DNA from: Patescibacteria group bacterium
Lineage (GTDB): Bacteria; Patescibacteriota; Gracilibacteria; UM-FILTER-43-11
Assembly (NCBI GenBank): GCA_018814945.1
Contig: JAHIYT010000012.1
Span: 1-7,583, forward strand
Length of the DNA stretch: 7,583 bases
Reading direction: 5' to 3'
In this document: in pieces, positions 1 to 6,284 of the stretch
Numbering within the stretch: the stretch's first letter is position 1
Layout: each line of letters starts with the position of its first letter
Position numbers and translations under genes: made by a program
Notes under the pieces: generated by a model
Database searches by the model: none
What the model was told of the DNA's origin: nothing
The model's input: only the letters and a program-made list of their open reading frames with translations

Positions 1-19
1 AATTAAATAATTTAAATAA

Positions 20-28
20 TGTTATAAT
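20..28 (+). promoter_or_regulatory. extended -10 promoter of trkA-trkH
   Basis: TG at 20-21, one base, then a perfect TATAAT at 23-28 form an extended -10 box. Transcription would start near 35, giving a leader of about 16 nt before the trkA ATG at 51. The window begins too close upstream for a -35 to be judged; positions 1-6 do not resemble TTGACA. No Shine-Dalgarno sequence is visible in the A-rich leader. Confidence 0.55.
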
Positions 29-50
29 TCCTTACAAATAACCTAAAAAA

Positions 51-692
51 ATGAAAATTCTTATTGTTGGTGGTAGTGCTACAGCTTTAACTCTGGCAAA
101 TTTATTTGGAGAAGAGCATGAGGTAACCATTGTTGAGAAAGATCCTGAAGTAGCAAAAAACCTTGCAGATAAAACTCATGCTCTTGTTATTCAGGGGGAT
201 GGAGGTGATATTCAGGTTCTCAAGGAATCTAACCTTGCCGAGCAAGATGCAATTGTTGCAACCGCAGATGATAAAACCAACTTAATGGTTGCTCAAATTG
301 CTAAAACAGAAGGTGTACCTAAGGTTATAGCAGTTGTACTTGAGCCAAAAAATGAAGAACTTTTTACACACCTTGGAATAACCAGTATCGTTTCATCCGT
401 TGGAACGAACGTCACTGCTATTAAAAGATTGCTCTACCAAGTTGGAGATGCCCGTATTTTAGCCCAACTTGGAGAAGGTGAAATACAGCTTGTTGAATTA
501 GTTGTTTCCGAGGAAAGTCCTCTTTTAGGAAATCATGCCGAAATTGAAAAAGCTTCTATCGCAGTAGTTTACAGAAGTGGCGAAATGATTATTCCAAATA
601 AAAAATTAAAGATAGAGGCAGGAGATCTACTCCTAATTGCAGCTAAGACTTCAGATTTACCAGCTCTGAAGGATTTAATTAATAAAAAATGA
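51..692 (+). CDS. trkA: Trk potassium uptake system NAD-binding regulatory protein (TrkA/KtrA-like)
   Basis: Cytoplasmic regulatory subunit that gates the adjacent TrkH-type potassium channel in response to bound nucleotide. The 213-residue protein has one RCK_N Rossmann domain (about 1-130) followed by one RCK_C/TrkA_C domain (about 140-213). This single-module layout is that of KtrA-type proteins rather than the doubled, roughly 450-residue E. coli TrkA. Supporting motifs are the N-terminal beta strand ILIVGG, acidic Glu29 at the end of the second strand (the usual ribose-binding position), GDGGD at 49-53 in place of the common GDATD, and the C-terminal EAGDLLLIAA typical of RCK_C. The glycine loop is degenerate: GGSATA at 7-12 replaces GxGxxG, with Ser9 and Ala12 at the second and third glycine positions. 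The TGA stop overlaps the trkH start (ATGA), so translation is probably coupled. The family call is firm; nucleotide preference is open. Confidence 0.9.
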   Translation: MKILIVGGSATALTLANLFGEEHEVTIVEKDPEVAKNLADKTHALVIQGDGGDIQVLKESNLAEQDAIVATADDKTNLMVAQIAKTEGVPKVIAVVLEPKNEELFTHLGITSIVSSVGTNVTAIKRLLYQVGDARILAQLGEGEIQLVELVVSEESPLLGNHAEIEKASIAVVYRSGEMIIPNKKLKIEAGDLLLIAAKTSDLPALKDLINKK

Positions 693-2119
693 AGCTTGTT
701 TATCGTTATCTTGGGTATTTGCTCGTAATTTCCGCATTCTTTCGCCTGATACCAATTGCTATGGGGTTTTATTTAAATGAACCCATAATACTCTTTGTAT
801 TTTCAATGACACTTTCACTTTTGGTTGGTTGGTTCTTGATTTATTATTTTCGTTTTACTCCGGATGAACGTGTTTTCTTTTCCCTCAAACACGGTCTTAT
901 GCTTTCTGCAATTTCCTTTGTACTCTTGCCAATGATGGGAGCTATTTCATTCCTGCCAAGTATGAATTTTAATTTCCTTGATGCTTATTTTGAATCTGTA
1001 TCAGGTTTCACAACAACAGGCCTAACTCTTTATAATAATTTGGAAATTTTGCCAAAATCATTATTAATGTGGAGGGCAATAACTCAGTGGCTTGGTGGAA
1101 TTGGTATCGTAACAATTTTTTTATTTATTTTTAGTCGCTTACATCATCATGATAATGTAAACTTACGAGAGCTGGAGAATGAGAGTCAAAAAACCGTTAA
1201 GCTATATCAGGCTCAGGGGATTTCAGAAAAACCCGAGGGTAGTTTTAAGGGGTCGCTAAGAAATATATTAACTATTTATATTGTTTACACGACACTTGGG
1301 GTTTTTTTACTTCGACTATTCGGGTTATCAATTTTTGAATCCACAGCTTTATCTTTCACGTCTATTTCAAGGGGTGGATTTAGCGTTACTAACACTTTTT
1401 ATGATAGCTGGGAAGTATTATTAGTTCTTGAATTAATGATGTTAATAGGAGCTACTTCTTTTGTTACACACAATAAATTATTACTTAAAAAGTTTAAGGC
1501 ATTTTTCACTTCTTTTGAAAAAAATCTAATGCTTCTTATAATCCTCATTACTTCTCTTTTAACTCTAATAGTTTTTCCAAATCTTAAAATCGTTTTATTC
1601 CAACTAATTTCTTCTTTTACTACTACTGGTTATTCGGTAACAGACTTCCATTTCATACCTGAGTTCTTTGTTGTCGCAATTATGATCGGTATGATGATAG
1701 GAGGCACTTTTGCAAGTACGGCGGGGGGTATGAAGATTTTTAGAATCTACTATCTTATCAAGACAATTCCTTGGTCTATACGCAAATTAATTTCTCCAAG
1801 TCGTGCCGTAATACCTCTAAAAATTAATAACGAAAATGTAGACGAAGCCAAATTAGTTAATATCGGAATATTTGTTTTTACATATTTGTTTATTCTGCTG
1901 TGCGGAACTATAATTTTTATGCTTTTTGGTTATTCTTTTTTTGATAGCTCTTTTCAGATTTTTTCAGCCTTAGGTACAGTTGGTTTGCAGTCTATGGATT
2001 TACTTTTACTAAACGGTTTATTAAAAACAGTTTTGATTATTGCGATGCTTTTTGGTCGCCTAGAAATCTTCCCGATTCTAATTTTACTTAAAGTTATTTT
2101 TAGTAAAAAATTCTCTTAA
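689..2119 (+). CDS. trkH: Trk-type potassium uptake membrane subunit (TrkH/KtrB family)
   Basis: Integral membrane K+ translocating subunit, gated by the TrkA-like protein encoded just upstream. The 476 residues are hydrophobic throughout, near the family's usual length. All four pore-loop repeats can be seen: SGFTTTG at 105-111, SISRGGF at 225-231, SSFTTTGY at 308-315 and ALGTVGL at 427-433, each with the filter glycine. Other family hallmarks are WRAITQWLGGIGI at 128-140, GGTFASTAGGMKIFR at 338-352 (the intramembrane loop and following helix), and the C-terminal FGRLEIFP at 455-461. The first and third filters are the classical TTTG, while the second and fourth are more divergent, as is common in the family. 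The start is fixed by the ATGA overlap with trkA and lacks a close ribosome-binding site, fitting translational coupling. K+ selectivity is inferred from the conserved glycines; Na+-coupled transport is possible. Confidence 0.93.
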   Translation: MKLVYRYLGYLLVISAFFRLIPIAMGFYLNEPIILFVFSMTLSLLVGWFLIYYFRFTPDERVFFSLKHGLMLSAISFVLLPMMGAISFLPSMNFNFLDAYFESVSGFTTTGLTLYNNLEILPKSLLMWRAITQWLGGIGIVTIFLFIFSRLHHHDNVNLRELENESQKTVKLYQAQGISEKPEGSFKGSLRNILTIYIVYTTLGVFLLRLFGLSIFESTALSFTSISRGGFSVTNTFYDSWEVLLVLELMMLIGATSFVTHNKLLLKKFKAFFTSFEKNLMLLIILITSLLTLIVFPNLKIVLFQLISSFTTTGYSVTDFHFIPEFFVVAIMIGMMIGGTFASTAGGMKIFRIYYLIKTIPWSIRKLISPSRAVIPLKINNENVDEAKLVNIGIFVFTYLFILLCGTIIFMLFGYSFFDSSFQIFSALGTVGLQSMDLLLLNGLLKTVLIIAMLFGRLEIFPILILLKVIFSKKFS

Positions 2120-2136
2120 TAATTACAGAAAATAAG

Positions 2137-2166
2137 CCAAGTATATAGATATTTGCTTGGACTTTT
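2137..2166 (+). terminator. weak hairpin after trkH, possible terminator
   Basis: CCAAG at 2137-2141 pairs with CTTGG at 2156-2160. An inner ATAT/ATAT pairing is possible, and the hairpin is followed by the broken T-tract ACTTTTAATT. The stem is short and the U-run poor, so termination would be inefficient. The 3' arm overlaps the proposed -35 of the tRNA promoter. Confidence 0.3.
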
Positions 2167-2186
2167 AATTATCTGTCGGGTAAAAT
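2157..2186 (+). promoter_or_regulatory. probable promoter of tRNA-Trp
   Basis: A -10 box TAAAAT (2181-2186, 5 of 6 matches) lies 18 nt after a weak -35 TTGGAC (2157-2162). Transcription would start near 2193, about 5 nt before the mature tRNA 5' end, a sensible position for a tRNA gene. The bases before the -10 are GGG, so the extended TGn element seen at other units in this window is absent. Confidence 0.45.
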
Positions 2187-2197
2187 CTTTACGAAAT

Positions 2198-2271
2198 AGG
2201 CCCATAGTGTAATGGTAGCATACCGGTCTCCAAAACCGTTGGTGAGGGTTCAAATCCTTCTGGGCCTGCCA
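2198..2271 (+). tRNA. tRNA-Trp (anticodon CCA)
   Basis: The full cloverleaf can be folded by eye. The acceptor stem AGGCCCA (2198-2204) pairs perfectly with TGGGCCT (2261-2267). The D arm is GTGT/GCAT with loop AATGGTA. The anticodon loop is CTCCAAA (2228-2234), with anticodon CCA at 2230-2232. The T arm GAGGG/CCTTC closes loop TTCAAAT (2249-2255). The discriminator base is G2268 and the CCA tail is encoded (2269-2271). The anticodon stem is four pairs, with a C-T mismatch at the outer 27-43 position. Anticodon CCA reads UGG only; a UCA anticodon that would read UGA as Trp is excluded for this gene. Confidence 0.97.
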
Positions 2272-2323
2272 CGTACTACATCAGTATTATGGTCTGCCAT
2301 GAAAGTAAAAAACAAAAATTAAC

Positions 2324-3727
2324 ATGAAAATGGAAATGATTAGATCAATTATCTTATTTGCTGGCTGGCCAGTGCTTATTTTGGGCAGTATAATTATCAT
2401 CCTAAAAGCTCATGGTTTTTACAAGAGGACCAACAAATTACCACTCGGAAAATTAATACTTGCTGAGACCTTTGGAACATTGATCAGCATGTATTCGTTA
2501 GGTATCGTTGCAACTTTTCTTATGTTCTGCGATGTAGAAAAGGGTGTAAAAATAGTCCTACCGGTATTTATAGTTTGGTTCATTACCATGATAATAATTT
2601 CCTATATTTCATGGAGATGGAGAAAAGAAGCAGCCAAAATAAATATCCTCTACTACAAAATTAAAGAACGTACAGAAAAACTAAAAAAAGAAAAAACAAA
2701 ACTTTCACATATTGCAGAAAACATGGAAACAGGTGCCATTTTTCTAGATAATTCCGGAAAACCAATGTTTATAAATAAAGAGGCAAAAGCAATAATTAAC
2801 TCTAAGAGTGATAGCGATAGAAAATTACTCGAAGCTCTTTATAAAAAATTCTCCAAATACAAATTGAAAAAACACGTAGAAGAATGTGTTAATGGGAACC
2901 CATCCAACATTATAGATGTAGAAATTGACGATAAAATTTATGAAATATTCTTACGCTGCCTCATTGACCATACGGCGGAAGTAAGAGGCTATTTTGGACA
3001 TTTTATTTGGATCAGGGACGTAACGGAGGAAAAAGGATTGGAACAGGCAAAAAATAAATTTCTTACAATTGCTTCGCACAAATTAAGAACACCATTAGCA
3101 GGTATAAAGGGGGCAATGAGCCTTTTGGAAAGTACTTGTAGTCACATGAAAAAAGAGCAAAAGGAACTACTGGATGATGCCAGACAGTGCACTGAAATAA
3201 TGTCTAGTGTTGTTAATAAACTTTTCTATGCTTCCGAAGCTGAAATAAAGAAGATGAAGGTTAATCTTGAAAAAACCCAGTTGGATGGTTTAGTAAAAAA
3301 GGCCATTGATAAAACAAAAGATGGAAAGATTAAATTCAAAAAGCAAAAAGATATTATATATGCCTTATCTACAGATTCAGACCTCTTATCACAAGCCATA
3401 GAAAGTCTCCTAGATAATGCAGTCATTTATTCCGAATCAGATGTGCTTGTAGGTCTAAAAAAAGAAGAAAAAGAATTTATTATCAGTGTGAAAGATGATG
3501 GTATAGGAATATCAAAGCCTGAACAGAAAAAAGTATTCACTAAATTCTTTAGAGCAGAAAATGCGATGAAGAGATATACCGAAGGATCTGGTTTAAATCT
3601 TAATATAACTAAACACATAATCCAATCGCTCGATGGCAGGATCTGGTTTGAATCAAAACTAAATAAAGGTAGCACATTTTATATCGCACTTCCTGAAAAA
3701 ATAAAGAAGAGTAAGTTAAGGAAATAA
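2324..3727 (+). CDS. orphan membrane sensor histidine kinase
   Basis: Two-component sensor kinase, inferred to autophosphorylate on His252 and pass phosphate to a response regulator encoded elsewhere, as none is adjacent. Three hydrophobic segments sit at about 7-28, 44-68 and 77-97, with almost no extracytoplasmic sensor domain. A Lys/Glu-rich coiled coil at 100-130 leads into a PAS-like region at about 128-235 (GAIFLDNSGKPMFIN). The HisKA H-box is ASHKLRTPL (250-258). The HATPase_c domain shows the N-box LLDNAVIYS (Asn365), the G1 box DDGIGI (391-396), the F-box FTKFFRA (405-411) and the G2 box GSGLNLNI (421-428). All kinase boxes are present; in G2 the usual second GLG glycine is Asn425. 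ATGs at 2330 and 2336 are alternative in-frame starts; 2324 is the longest. No Shine-Dalgarno sequence is seen. It may be read through from the tRNA, since only a weak TATTAT (2285-2290) without a -35 lies between them. The signal sensed cannot be deduced. Confidence 0.9.
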   Translation: MKMEMIRSIILFAGWPVLILGSIIIILKAHGFYKRTNKLPLGKLILAETFGTLISMYSLGIVATFLMFCDVEKGVKIVLPVFIVWFITMIIISYISWRWRKEAAKINILYYKIKERTEKLKKEKTKLSHIAENMETGAIFLDNSGKPMFINKEAKAIINSKSDSDRKLLEALYKKFSKYKLKKHVEECVNGNPSNIIDVEIDDKIYEIFLRCLIDHTAEVRGYFGHFIWIRDVTEEKGLEQAKNKFLTIASHKLRTPLAGIKGAMSLLESTCSHMKKEQKELLDDARQCTEIMSSVVNKLFYASEAEIKKMKVNLEKTQLDGLVKKAIDKTKDGKIKFKKQKDIIYALSTDSDLLSQAIESLLDNAVIYSESDVLVGLKKEEKEFIISVKDDGIGISKPEQKKVFTKFFRAENAMKRYTEGSGLNLNITKHIIQSLDGRIWFESKLNKGSTFYIALPEKIKKSKLRK

Positions 3728-3741
3728 TATCTGAAAAAACT

Positions 3742-3769
3742 TTGTGATAATTTAAATGCCTGTTAAAAT
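3742..3769 (+). promoter_or_regulatory. extended -10 promoter of pyrE
   Basis: The -35-like TTGTGA (3742-3747, 4 of 6 matches) lies 16 nt before TAAAAT (3764-3769), which is preceded by TGT (3761-3763), giving an extended -10. A start near 3776 leaves about 22 nt before the pyrE ATG. No Shine-Dalgarno sequence is present in that leader. Confidence 0.55.
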
Positions 3770-3797
3770 CTGGTTAGCAATTTAACTAATCACAATT

Positions 3798-4394
3798 ATG
3801 AAGAAAGAAATCGCTCTCGCACTCCACGAAATTGGAGCAGTGAAATTCGGAGAATTTAAACTTAAATCAGGAATTATGTCTCCAATTTACATTGATCTAA
3901 GGCTTTTGTGCTCTCATCCAAAAGTTCTTAAACTCATTAGTGATGCAATGGTTGAAATTGCAAAAAATCTTAAATTTAATGTGATCGCCGGAATTCCATA
4001 TACGGCACTTCCTATAGCAACAGCAATTTCGCTCGATCAAAACTGGCCAATGGTTTATGCAAGAAAAGAGGTAAAAGATTATGGTACAAAAAAGAAGATT
4101 GAAGGTGTATTTAACGAAGGTGACACAGCACTTATAATCGATGACTTAATAACTGATGGTGCTAGTAAATTTGAAACAATTGAACCTTTCGAGGCATCCG
4201 GTTTAAAAATCACAGACTTTGTAATTCTTGTAGATCGTGAACAAGGTGGTGCTCGCAAATTAGAAGAAAAAGGATACAAAATGCACAGTGTAATTGGAAT
4301 AAATGAGCTTCTCGACATTCTAAGAGAAGAAGGAAGACTCGAGGAAGAGAATTATACAAAAGCAAAAACATTCATTGCTGAGACTCAGGTTTAA
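3798..4394 (+). CDS. pyrE: orotate phosphoribosyltransferase
   Basis: Cytosolic type I phosphoribosyltransferase converting orotate plus PRPP to OMP in UMP synthesis. The 198 residues show FGEFKLKSGIMSPIYIDLR (17-35, the orotate/N-terminal region), AGIPYTALPIATAIS (64-78), and RKEVKDYGTKKKIEG (89-103, the catalytic flexible loop with its Lys/Arg cluster). The PRPP-binding motif ALIIDDLITDGASK (111-124) has paired acidic residues Asp115-Asp116, and VDREQGG follows (145-151). From memory of the family, the PYTALP, RKE-KDYGTK and LVDREQGG wording resembles the OPRT half of UMP synthase more than the classical E. coli PyrE. No OMP decarboxylase domain follows. The gene is probably a single-gene unit: its own promoter lies upstream, and a hairpin with a T-run follows 20 bp after the stop. 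No Shine-Dalgarno sequence precedes the ATG. Confidence 0.93.
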   Translation: MKKEIALALHEIGAVKFGEFKLKSGIMSPIYIDLRLLCSHPKVLKLISDAMVEIAKNLKFNVIAGIPYTALPIATAISLDQNWPMVYARKEVKDYGTKKKIEGVFNEGDTALIIDDLITDGASKFETIEPFEASGLKITDFVILVDREQGGARKLEEKGYKMHSVIGINELLDILREEGRLEEENYTKAKTFIAETQV

Positions 4395-4414
4395 TATAGA
4401 TTTACGGGATATAG

Positions 4415-4438
4415 AAGCTTGACAAGCTTAGCTTTTTT
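4415..4438 (+). terminator. small hairpin plus T-run after pyrE
   Basis: AAGCTT at 4415-4420 pairs with AAGCTT at 4424-4429 across a three-base GAC loop, then AGC and a run of six T (4433-4438). An alternative pairing joins AAGCT (4415-4419) with AGCTT (4430-4434), placing the stem directly against the T-run. The stem is short and AT-rich, so efficiency is uncertain. The hairpin is centred on the -35 box of the next promoter. Confidence 0.45.
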
Positions 4439-4448
4439 GTGTTAAAAT
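4419..4448 (+). promoter_or_regulatory. strong promoter of the two-gene cysteine-motif unit
   Basis: A perfect TTGACA -35 (4419-4424) is followed after 18 nt by TAAAAT (4443-4448), which carries a TGT extension (4440-4442). This is the closest match to a complete sigma-70 promoter in the window. Transcription from near 4455 leaves a leader of about 31 nt to the ATG at 4486. The -35 sits in the centre of the AAGCTT palindrome, so a bound protein or hairpin could affect it. Confidence 0.7.
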
Positions 4449-4485
4449 CCGAATCAGAATTTAACATTTTTTTAATAAAGTTGCT

Positions 4486-4959
4486 ATGAAAACTCAAGAC
4501 TTAATAGACCCTATAGAAGCAAATTTAGAATCAGATCCTAGATGGTGTCAGAATTATCATTTTCTACAGGCTGCTGAAGCTTTTAATATGAGAGTTAATA
4601 CAGACAAGTTAATATCTCTAAAACAAGATGAGAATATGGAAGTATTAAATGAATTCGGAGCAGATGCAAAAAGTTTTTTGAGACAGGTAACAAAGTTTTG
4701 CAAAGATACTCGTTGTGATATTAAGGATAGATGTGTGAATTATATTGCTCAGGATTTAAACCCATTGCACACAGAATTGGTTGCAAAAGCTGAAGCAACT
4801 CCAAGTAGAGCAATGTCACGAGATACAGAAATAGCAATTGCTATGGCATATGCAAATCAAGTATTGGGGAAAAAACAAAGAGAAGAGGCCCGCGGAAGTT
4901 TATGGAATCGATTTCTAAGTTTAATAGGAAGAAAAAAGGCCGCTTCTTCTGTACAATAA
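4486..4959 (+). CDS. unrecognised cysteine-motif protein (first of a tandem pair)
   Basis: I do not recognise this 157-residue protein and assign no function. It is soluble and mostly helical in appearance, without a signal peptide or membrane helix. The most distinctive part is FCKDTRCDIKDRCVNYIA (71-88): three cysteines, Cys72, Cys77 and Cys83, spaced C-x4-C-x5-C with Asp-Arg before the last. An extra Cys21 lies near the N-terminus. Middle and C-terminal stretches (about 94-135) are Ala/Glu-rich helix, and the tail SLWNRFLSLIGRKK (138-151) looks amphipathic and basic. The next gene starts 5 nt after the stop and has the same cysteine spacing, so the two are probably co-transcribed and may be paralogues. 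The start at 4486 is the only ATG that fits the promoter leader; no Shine-Dalgarno sequence precedes it. Three cysteines could hold a metal or Fe-S centre or form disulfides, but that is speculation. Confidence 0.75.
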   Translation: MKTQDLIDPIEANLESDPRWCQNYHFLQAAEAFNMRVNTDKLISLKQDENMEVLNEFGADAKSFLRQVTKFCKDTRCDIKDRCVNYIAQDLNPLHTELVAKAEATPSRAMSRDTEIAIAMAYANQVLGKKQREEARGSLWNRFLSLIGRKKAASSVQ

Positions 4960-4964
4960 GAACA

Positions 4965-5327
4965 ATGAATAAGAATGTTACTCCAATAAGGCCAACTGAA
5001 ATATGTACACGTTTTCCTACGATGAAAAGAGCGTATTTTACGGTTCTTCTTTCCGATCATCATAAAGAATGCAATCCGACAGAGGAAAGCGAACAGCAAT
5101 GCGTCGACATCAGAAAAACACTTGGTAATTTAATTTCCTTATGTGTTGTTGACGGTTGTAAGGAATCAGAAAGGTGTACATTAGTAGCGAAAAGTATAGC
5201 AAAGGAAATGATGGTTCACGTTAGAAACATTAAGAATGATCCAAAAGACTTTCCAAAAGCTGAGCCAATGGAGCCAAGATCATTTAGGGTGGTAAAAGGA
5301 AGAATTACTGAAAAGATAGAAAGCTAA
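4965..5327 (+). CDS. unrecognised cysteine-motif protein (second of a tandem pair)
   Basis: No family is recognised. From the ATG at 4965 the protein is 120 residues; it is soluble, with no signal or membrane segment. The central motif LCVVDGCKESERCTLVAKSIA (59-79) has Cys60, Cys65 and Cys71 in the same C-x4-C-x3-[DE]-R-C spacing as the gene before it, and a helix-like stretch containing an Ile-Ala pair follows in both. Other cysteines are Cys14, Cys36 and Cys46. The C-terminus (about 88-120) is Lys/Pro/Glu-rich and probably flexible. The frame is open upstream to an ATG at 4902, but that would overlap the previous gene by 58 bp and add a lysine-rich, low-quality N-terminus. The 5-nt spacing at 4965 fits the tight packing of the window, so I prefer it. 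No terminator is visible after the stop. Confidence 0.65.
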   Translation: MNKNVTPIRPTEICTRFPTMKRAYFTVLLSDHHKECNPTEESEQQCVDIRKTLGNLISLCVVDGCKESERCTLVAKSIAKEMMVHVRNIKNDPKDFPKAEPMEPRSFRVVKGRITEKIES

Positions 5328-5334
5328 TTTCCCC

Positions 5335-5362
5335 TAGTGAATAGTGAAGTTTGTATTATAAT
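5335..5362 (+). promoter_or_regulatory. promoter of the nadC operon, with a 7-bp tandem repeat
   Basis: A perfect TATAAT (5357-5362) would start transcription near 5369, leaving about 19 nt before the nadC ATG. The -35 region is poor (TAGTGA at 5335-5340, spacing 16). It lies in a perfect tandem repeat, TAGTGAA at 5335-5341 and again at 5342-5348, which may be a regulator site or may be chance. Confidence 0.5.
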
Positions 5363-5387
5363 TACTTTACACACTTAATCTGATGTA

Positions 5388-6284
5388 ATGTTTTTTAATG
5401 CTATTCAAGAATTAATCCTCAAAAACCCTGCCTATAAAAAGGCGGTGCAGTTTTATGTGTGGGAAGCGTACAAACAAGATCTAGATAAGGGTGACGTCAC
5501 CACAAAGTACTTCGTTCCTAAGAGAAGACGCAAAATTACTGCAGAGCTTGTTACAAACCAAGGTGGAATTATGGCCGGAATGTATGAGGCTGAATGGTTT
5601 TTGAAAAAAATAGGAATCAAAATCCTTAAAAAAATTGAAGATGGCTCAGTTATAAAACCGGGAGATGTTGTTTTGAAGGTGTCTGGCTCCGCAAATAAAA
5701 TTTTGTCAGTAGAAAGAACGCTTCTTAATCTAATACAACGAATGAGTGGTGTTGCGACAAGTACAAATCGTCTAGCTTCTAAGCTACCAAAAAACATAAA
5801 ACTACTTGCAACGCGCAAAACCATTTGGGGATTAATGGATAAAAGAGCTGCAGCCCTTGGAGGTGCGGCAACTCACCGTTTAAATTTAAATGATGCAGTT
5901 TTAATAAAGGAAAACCACTTAGCCCTTACAGACAATTGGAAGAAAAGTTTTAAAAAAGTCCTTAAAAAGAATCTAAAAATTCGTTTTGTGGAAATTGAAA
6001 TGGAAAGTAATGAAGAAGTCGATTATTTTTTGGAAGTTTACGATGAGCTAAAAAAAGAATTCAGTATCAAACAGAAGATTGTCGTGATGCTGGATAATTT
6101 TAAACCCGACGAAATTAAAAAAGCCGTGCCGAAATTAAAAAAAGCCGGAATACACATAGAACTTTCCGGTGGAATTAGCGAAAGAAATATTTCTAGCTAT
6201 GTAATTAAAGGAATTTCCGCAATTTCATCTGGTGCCATTACAACGAAAGCTCCAAATCTCGACATTAGCCTAAACATTGTATGA
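5388..6284 (+). CDS. nadC: nicotinate-nucleotide pyrophosphorylase (quinolinate phosphoribosyltransferase)
   Basis: Catalyses quinolinate plus PRPP to nicotinate mononucleotide, CO2 and PPi, the entry step to NAD from quinolinate. The 298-residue length is normal. The N-terminal half shows LDKGDVTT (32-39) and GGIMAG (59-64). The barrel half shows ERTLLNLIQRMSGVAT (109-124), TRKTIWGLMDKRAAALGG (142-159), THR (162-164), LIKENH (172-177), EIE (202-204), VMLDNF (233-238), ELSGGI (258-263) and ISSGAITT (279-286). The expected substrate-binding residues appear kept: Arg110, Arg143-Lys144, His163-Arg164, Lys174 and Asp236. The usual TRKT-x-PGLR is TRKT-I-WGLM, a Trp-Gly-Leu variant. ModD-like homologues are the main alternative, but no molybdate genes are nearby. 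The TGA stop overlaps the next start by ATGA. No nadA or nadB is in the window, so the quinolinate source is unknown. Confidence 0.88.
   Translation: MFFNAIQELILKNPAYKKAVQFYVWEAYKQDLDKGDVTTKYFVPKRRRKITAELVTNQGGIMAGMYEAEWFLKKIGIKILKKIEDGSVIKPGDVVLKVSGSANKILSVERTLLNLIQRMSGVATSTNRLASKLPKNIKLLATRKTIWGLMDKRAAALGGAATHRLNLNDAVLIKENHLALTDNWKKSFKKVLKKNLKIRFVEIEMESNEEVDYFLEVYDELKKEFSIKQKIVVMLDNFKPDEIKKAVPKLKKAGIHIELSGGISERNISSYVIKGISAISSGAITTKAPNLDISLNIV

Noticed and set aside
2299..2322. Seven-codon open frame just before the kinase gene
   Set aside because: It is a lysine/asparagine-rich run in A-rich DNA, has no ribosome-binding site, and is expected by chance.
3226..3675. Two open frames on the minus strand inside the histidine kinase gene
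   Set aside because: They are fully covered by a well-supported kinase domain on the + strand, have no recognisable motifs, and lack promoters; they are shadows of the real gene.
4902..4964. Upstream start for the second cysteine-motif protein
   Set aside because: It would overlap the previous gene by 58 bp and add a basic, compositionally odd N-terminus; the ATG at 4965 sits 5 nt after the stop, as expected in this compact layout.
4079..5099. Minus-strand open frames over pyrE and over the cysteine-motif pair
   Set aside because: They are low-complexity Ser/Phe-rich translations antisense to better-supported genes, with no motif or start signal.
5453..5824. Minus-strand open frame inside nadC
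   Set aside because: It overlaps conserved NadC motifs on the + strand and shows no independent support.
690..6284. Recoding of UGA as glycine or tryptophan
   Set aside because: TGA ends trkA and nadC precisely at ATGA overlaps, family lengths are normal with TGA as a stop, and the tRNA-Trp anticodon is CCA.
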